DNA of 64,000 nt, from NCBI GenBank assembly GCA_045543615.1, contig JAZPXL010000005.1, forward strand, positions 124,001-188,000, read 5' to 3'. This stretch comes from CAG-390 sp045543615 (GTDB lineage: Bacteria > Bacillota > Clostridia > Oscillospirales > CAG-272). A program made the translations under genes and the position numbers. Shown here piece by piece: positions 61,173 to 64,000 of this stretch. Every line of letters starts with the position of its first letter. The stretch's first letter is position 1. The notes under the pieces were generated by a model. It did not search any database, was not told the origin of the DNA, and saw only the letters and a program-made list of their open reading frames with translations.

Positions 61173-62156
61173 ATGAAATTTTTCAAAAGACTGAAACGCA
61201 CTACGGTGTTGGTATTGGCACTTATGCTCGCAGCCACATCATCACTTGCCGTGTACGCAACGGTTGATTATGACAGCTCCAAGGACCCCGTAGTTTCACT
61301 TTCGGGTATGAAGGCGTATATCTCTGAGATCGTACAAACGATAAATGCAACCATCACCGATATAAGCACCCGTCTGTCCGTACTTGAGCTTGCCTATGAA
61401 TCAGGTAGTGGCCCAAGCTCAGGCACAGAGGGTAGTGGAGCTACATCCGAGTCAATTCAGGCTCTGCTTGACAGAATTTCTGCGCTTGAGAATAAAGTCG
61501 GCTCGCTTGAAGAGGACAACACCGAGCTTCAGAACCAGCTGAATACTGCAAAGGCTCAGCTTGAAGCAAGGCTTGCAAAGCTTGAGGCAGATTTTGCGGC
61601 AACGCAATCCTCAATCTCCTCTCTCTCCGATGAAATTTCAAGTCTGCGCACACAGCTGACAGCGACGAAGACTGACCTTGCAACCCTCTCAGCCAACTTC
61701 AAGCAAATTGCTGACATCTCAACAAAGCTTGACACGCTGACCTATAAGATAAACTCTCTCACAAGCGAGGGGGGCGACATTGCAGTTCTTAAAAAACAGT
61801 TTGCCTCCGTCAAGGCGCAGTTTGATGAGCTGTGTGATGAAGTAGGTCAGATTTATAAGGTTGTCTTCCTCCCGTACGGATCAATCATCCACGCAACAGA
61901 GGAAGATGACACAGTTCTGGCAGTTCTTCGCTCAGGCTCTGCTGTTGCAATCTCTCCCTACACCACACCGGGAACAATCCAAGGACTTAATGACCTTACA
62001 GGTGGTACTGATCTTGTAAACGGTGACGCACTTCCTCTCTTCCACAATATTATGATCCCTCGTGGTGGTAATGACGGACGCGGCATTATGATTACATCCT
62101 TTGAAGGTGCTTATATTATGTTGGGAGGTGACTTTACAATTGTCACACCTCAATAA
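61173..62156 (+). CDS. Secreted coiled-coil protein
   Basis: A 327-residue exported protein with a signal peptide (1-28, cleavage near VYA-TV). After a short region there is a Gly/Ser linker (about 77-90) and a long coiled coil (about 92-230; SALENKVGSLEEDNTELQN and similar heptads), then a compact beta-type tail of about 95 residues (YKVVFLPYGSII ... GGDFTIV) that may be a surface-binding domain. I recognise no family. It overlaps the start of the next gene, so it is probably co-translated with the SpoIID-like protein. Confidence 0.82.
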   Translation: MKFFKRLKRTTVLVLALMLAATSSLAVYATVDYDSSKDPVVSLSGMKAYISEIVQTINATITDISTRLSVLELAYESGSGPSSGTEGSGATSESIQALLDRISALENKVGSLEEDNTELQNQLNTAKAQLEARLAKLEADFAATQSSISSLSDEISSLRTQLTATKTDLATLSANFKQIADISTKLDTLTYKINSLTSEGGDIAVLKKQFASVKAQFDELCDEVGQIYKVVFLPYGSIIHATEEDDTVLAVLRSGSAVAISPYTTPGTIQGLNDLTGGTDLVNGDALPLFHNIMIPRGGNDGRGIMITSFEGAYIMLGGDFTIVTPQ

Positions 62157-64000
62157 AAGCAATCAAAAGAAGATGTGGGTCAGAGTAATAGCCCTCGTGC
62201 TTGCAGCTCTTATGGTGCTCAGCGTAATTTATATGGCGATAGCCTTTATTATAGGCGCATCTGCTGCTGACGCACTTGATGCATACGCATTCGATACCGT
62301 CAAAACGGACGATGACTTTCGCCTTGCCATCGGCATCAGATACGGATCAAGCGCATTTCCTCTCCACCCTCTGACAACGCCCTATGGTTATGTAGTCGGC
62401 GAGGCAAGAGTAACAAGAACAAACCACGCATTTACTCCTCTCTACGTTCTTAATGAAACTGATATTGCTGCCGTTGTCGATGCTAACCTGACAGTTGGCT
62501 ACCAAAGCTGCACCATCGCCACAAGCGAGGAGGAGACGGATATCGGTGGATACAATGTTGAAATTTCTCTCGAAACGGGAAATATCTGGGACAATCTCTC
62601 CGACCTGTGCTCAATCTTTATGGCCGACTATGAGCAAGTCTTCCCTGCCTACATAAACGGTGTGCGCACGATAAGAATCGGCGCATATCCGAATTATTCA
62701 GAGGCATCGGCTGCTGCTGCGCAGATTGGCGCACAGCTTGAGGGATTTAATATCTCCGTTGCATCCCCCTCGTCAAGTGGTATGTCGTTTATCAATGGCG
62801 ACTATGACACTCTTCTTTTTGAATACGCAGGAGACGAATACTGCTACGGTGGCGTTTGCGCTCTGCAGATGGAGGGACAAGAGGAAGCTTTCATCTGTAA
62901 TGATGACAACACATATCTTTACGGCGGCGTTTTCTGCTTCCCAAGGTACATAACCGACGAATACAATGGCCTTACACTCATAAATCTCATTGAGCTTACC
63001 CCCTATGTTGAGGGCATCATTCCCAACGAGATTTCAAACACCTGGCCAACAGAGGCTCTCAAATCATTTGCTATTATGGCGAGAACGGTTGCTATGTCAT
63101 CGCTCAACAACCATTTCAGCAAATACGGCTTTGACCTCTGCGTAACGCATTGTCAGGCGTACCGTGGTCGCAGACTTGTCAATGACAAGGTCATTGAGGC
63201 CTGTGAATCGACGGACAATCTCATAATGACCTACGGCAACACCATCACTACTATTTCCTATTCATCCTCGCAGGGTGGTTGCTCTGCAGGTTCGGAATAC
63301 GTATGGGTCGCTCCCCTTCCATACTTGATAAATCAATCAACTCCCTGGGAGGACTATGCTGATGTATACCGTGGGAACTGGACGTTTGAGACAACTCCCG
63401 AATATCTCGCAGACTCATTCCGTGACCTCGGTTGCTCGCAGATTACAGGCTCAAAAATCGTCTCTCTGTCAATCGAAACTGCAGGTGGGCCATCCACTTA
63501 TGTTTATTCTATGACAGGCACGGACGAGCTTGGTAACACAGGAACCGTAACAAAATGCCAGAACATAGCAGCCCTTATGTACCAGTGTTGTTATTCAGCC
63601 AATTTCGTGATCAATCAAGGCTCTGTTACATACACCTACTCAGATGTTCTCTCGAACAGGATAATCGACCTCAAGGAAGTATATCTTGGCGAGCTTGATG
63701 TCTACACCTCCGAGGGTGTGGCAACATCAAGCGCATCAAAGTTCAATTTCTTCACTGCTATCGGCCAGGCACTTAAGAACAACTCAAGTGCTCTCTACGT
63801 CTACACAGACAAGGGAACATCCATTCTCTACTCAAACACAAATCTTCCCGTATCCACAACTCCCGACCTTGAGGGTAAATATACCGTTGTTTCCGACTAC
63901 GGCGATTTCCTCATCGTCTCCGAGCTTCAAGACTTTGAGAAGACCTTCACAGCCTCCACCCCCACAAACTACGCCATCGCAGGCAAGGGCTGGGGACACG
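62140..64000 (+). CDS. SpoIID/LytB-domain protein (cut by window end)
   Basis: An open frame of over 600 codons runs to the window edge. I favour a TTG start at 62140 because GGGAGGTG lies 9 bases before it, inside the end of the previous gene; an ATG at 62173 is the alternative. A signal-anchor (about residues 15-45) is followed by a beta-rich region, a SPOR-like stretch (about 165-225; RTIRIGAYPNYSEASAAAAQ) and the SpoIID/LytB amidase-enhancer domain, which spans about 62985-63500 (TPYVEGIIPNEISNTWPTEALK, with the Glu of PNEIS matching the conserved catalytic Glu). The last visible codons read GKGWGH, the start of the family's GHGxGxSQ block. It probably acts on denuded glycan in sporulation or wall growth. 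Confidence 0.85.
   Translation, partial: MSHLNKSNQKKMWVRVIALVLAALMVLSVIYMAIAFIIGASAADALDAYAFDTVKTDDDFRLAIGIRYGSSAFPLHPLTTPYGYVVGEARVTRTNHAFTPLYVLNETDIAAVVDANLTVGYQSCTIATSEEETDIGGYNVEISLETGNIWDNLSDLCSIFMADYEQVFPAYINGVRTIRIGAYPNYSEASAAAAQIGAQLEGFNISVASPSSSGMSFINGDYDTLLFEYAGDEYCYGGVCALQMEGQEEAFICNDDNTYLYGGVFCFPRYITDEYNGLTLINLIELTPYVEGIIPNEISNTWPTEALKSFAIMARTVAMSSLNNHFSKYGFDLCVTHCQAYRGRRLVNDKVIEACESTDNLIMTYGNTITTISYSSSQGGCSAGSEYVWVAPLPYLINQSTPWEDYADVYRGNWTFETTPEYLADSFRDLGCSQITGSKIVSLSIETAGGPSTYVYSMTGTDELGNTGTVTKCQNIAALMYQCCYSANFVINQGSVTYTYSDVLSNRIIDLKEVYLGELDVYTSEGVATSSASKFNFFTAIGQALKNNSSALYVYTDKGTSILYSNTNLPVSTTPDLEGKYTVVSDYGDFLIVSELQDFEKTFTASTPTNYAIAGKGWGH

Noticed and set aside
1..64000. Prophage, integrative element or insertion sequence
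   Set aside because: No integrase, transposase, att-like repeats at the tRNA or phage structural genes were seen; composition looks uniform apart from the low-complexity insert in the giant protein gene.

Overview
The window looks like a chromosomal piece of an anaerobic, endospore-forming, fermentative Clostridia bacterium, probably a gut Oscillospirales or Christensenellales-type lineage. The grounds are a spoIIIA sporulation operon, a SpoIID-family protein, an electron-bifurcating trimeric [FeFe]-hydrogenase, WhiA, a zinc-tailed SecA, Firmicutes-style promoters (TTGACA-17-TATAAT) and strong Shine-Dalgarno sites. I see no phage, insertion sequence, CRISPR array or rRNA. The lineage is an inference from gene content.

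Layout. 1-3225 (minus): spoIIIAA-AB-AC-AD-AE and the start of spoIIIAF. 3435-6065 (plus): alaS. 6191-21364 (minus): a 15-kb seven-gene carbohydrate-uptake locus, the main accessory region. In transcription order it holds a very large solute-binding protein, permease pair 1, an NHL/TPR/Yip1 membrane protein, an 1861-residue secreted DUF5696-like protein and permease pair 2. A consensus promoter lies about 270 nt upstream of its first gene, and it ends at a strong hairpin. 21365-22294 is non-coding. 22295-26581: an unknown membrane-anchored protein, a CAU tRNA, a Na/Pi symporter, a membrane HTH/zinc-ribbon regulator and a streptothricin-acetyltransferase-like GNAT. 26649-30819 (minus): hydrogenase subunits hydC-hydB-hydA. 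31310-32164 (minus): rplM-rpsI. 32440-34896 (plus): an S1-domain protein and a secreted metallo-beta-lactamase-fold lipoprotein. 34943-42625 (minus): secA, two membrane proteins of unknown function, a 50-residue Asn/Gln-rich ORF and pcrA. 42826-47867: mnmA, a DUF4430-like lipoprotein, a class A penicillin-binding protein and an unknown membrane-anchored protein. 47875-53958 (minus): a HAD phosphatase, murB, whiA and dnaE. 54126-64000 (plus): coaE, an SLT-like protein lacking its catalytic Glu, an M18 aminopeptidase, prfA, a Sua5-type synthase, a type II topoisomerase A subunit, a secreted coiled-coil protein and a SpoIID-like protein cut by the window end.

How the genes work together. Most of the window is housekeeping: translation, secretion, replication, wall synthesis and sporulation. 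The candidate for a poorly described system is the sugar locus. One binding protein with two sandwich-like domains faces two complete permease pairs and no ATPase. Encoded between the pairs are a beta-propeller/TPR protein anchored by a Yip1-type membrane domain and a giant secreted protein with a glycosidase-like core. From memory, similar sets occur near Paenibacillus and Clostridia ABC transporters without an assigned function; I could not check this. The other noteworthy points are the degenerate SLT protein, the Ala-for-Ser substitution in the topoisomerase quinolone pocket, and the low-complexity small ORF between the secA group and pcrA.
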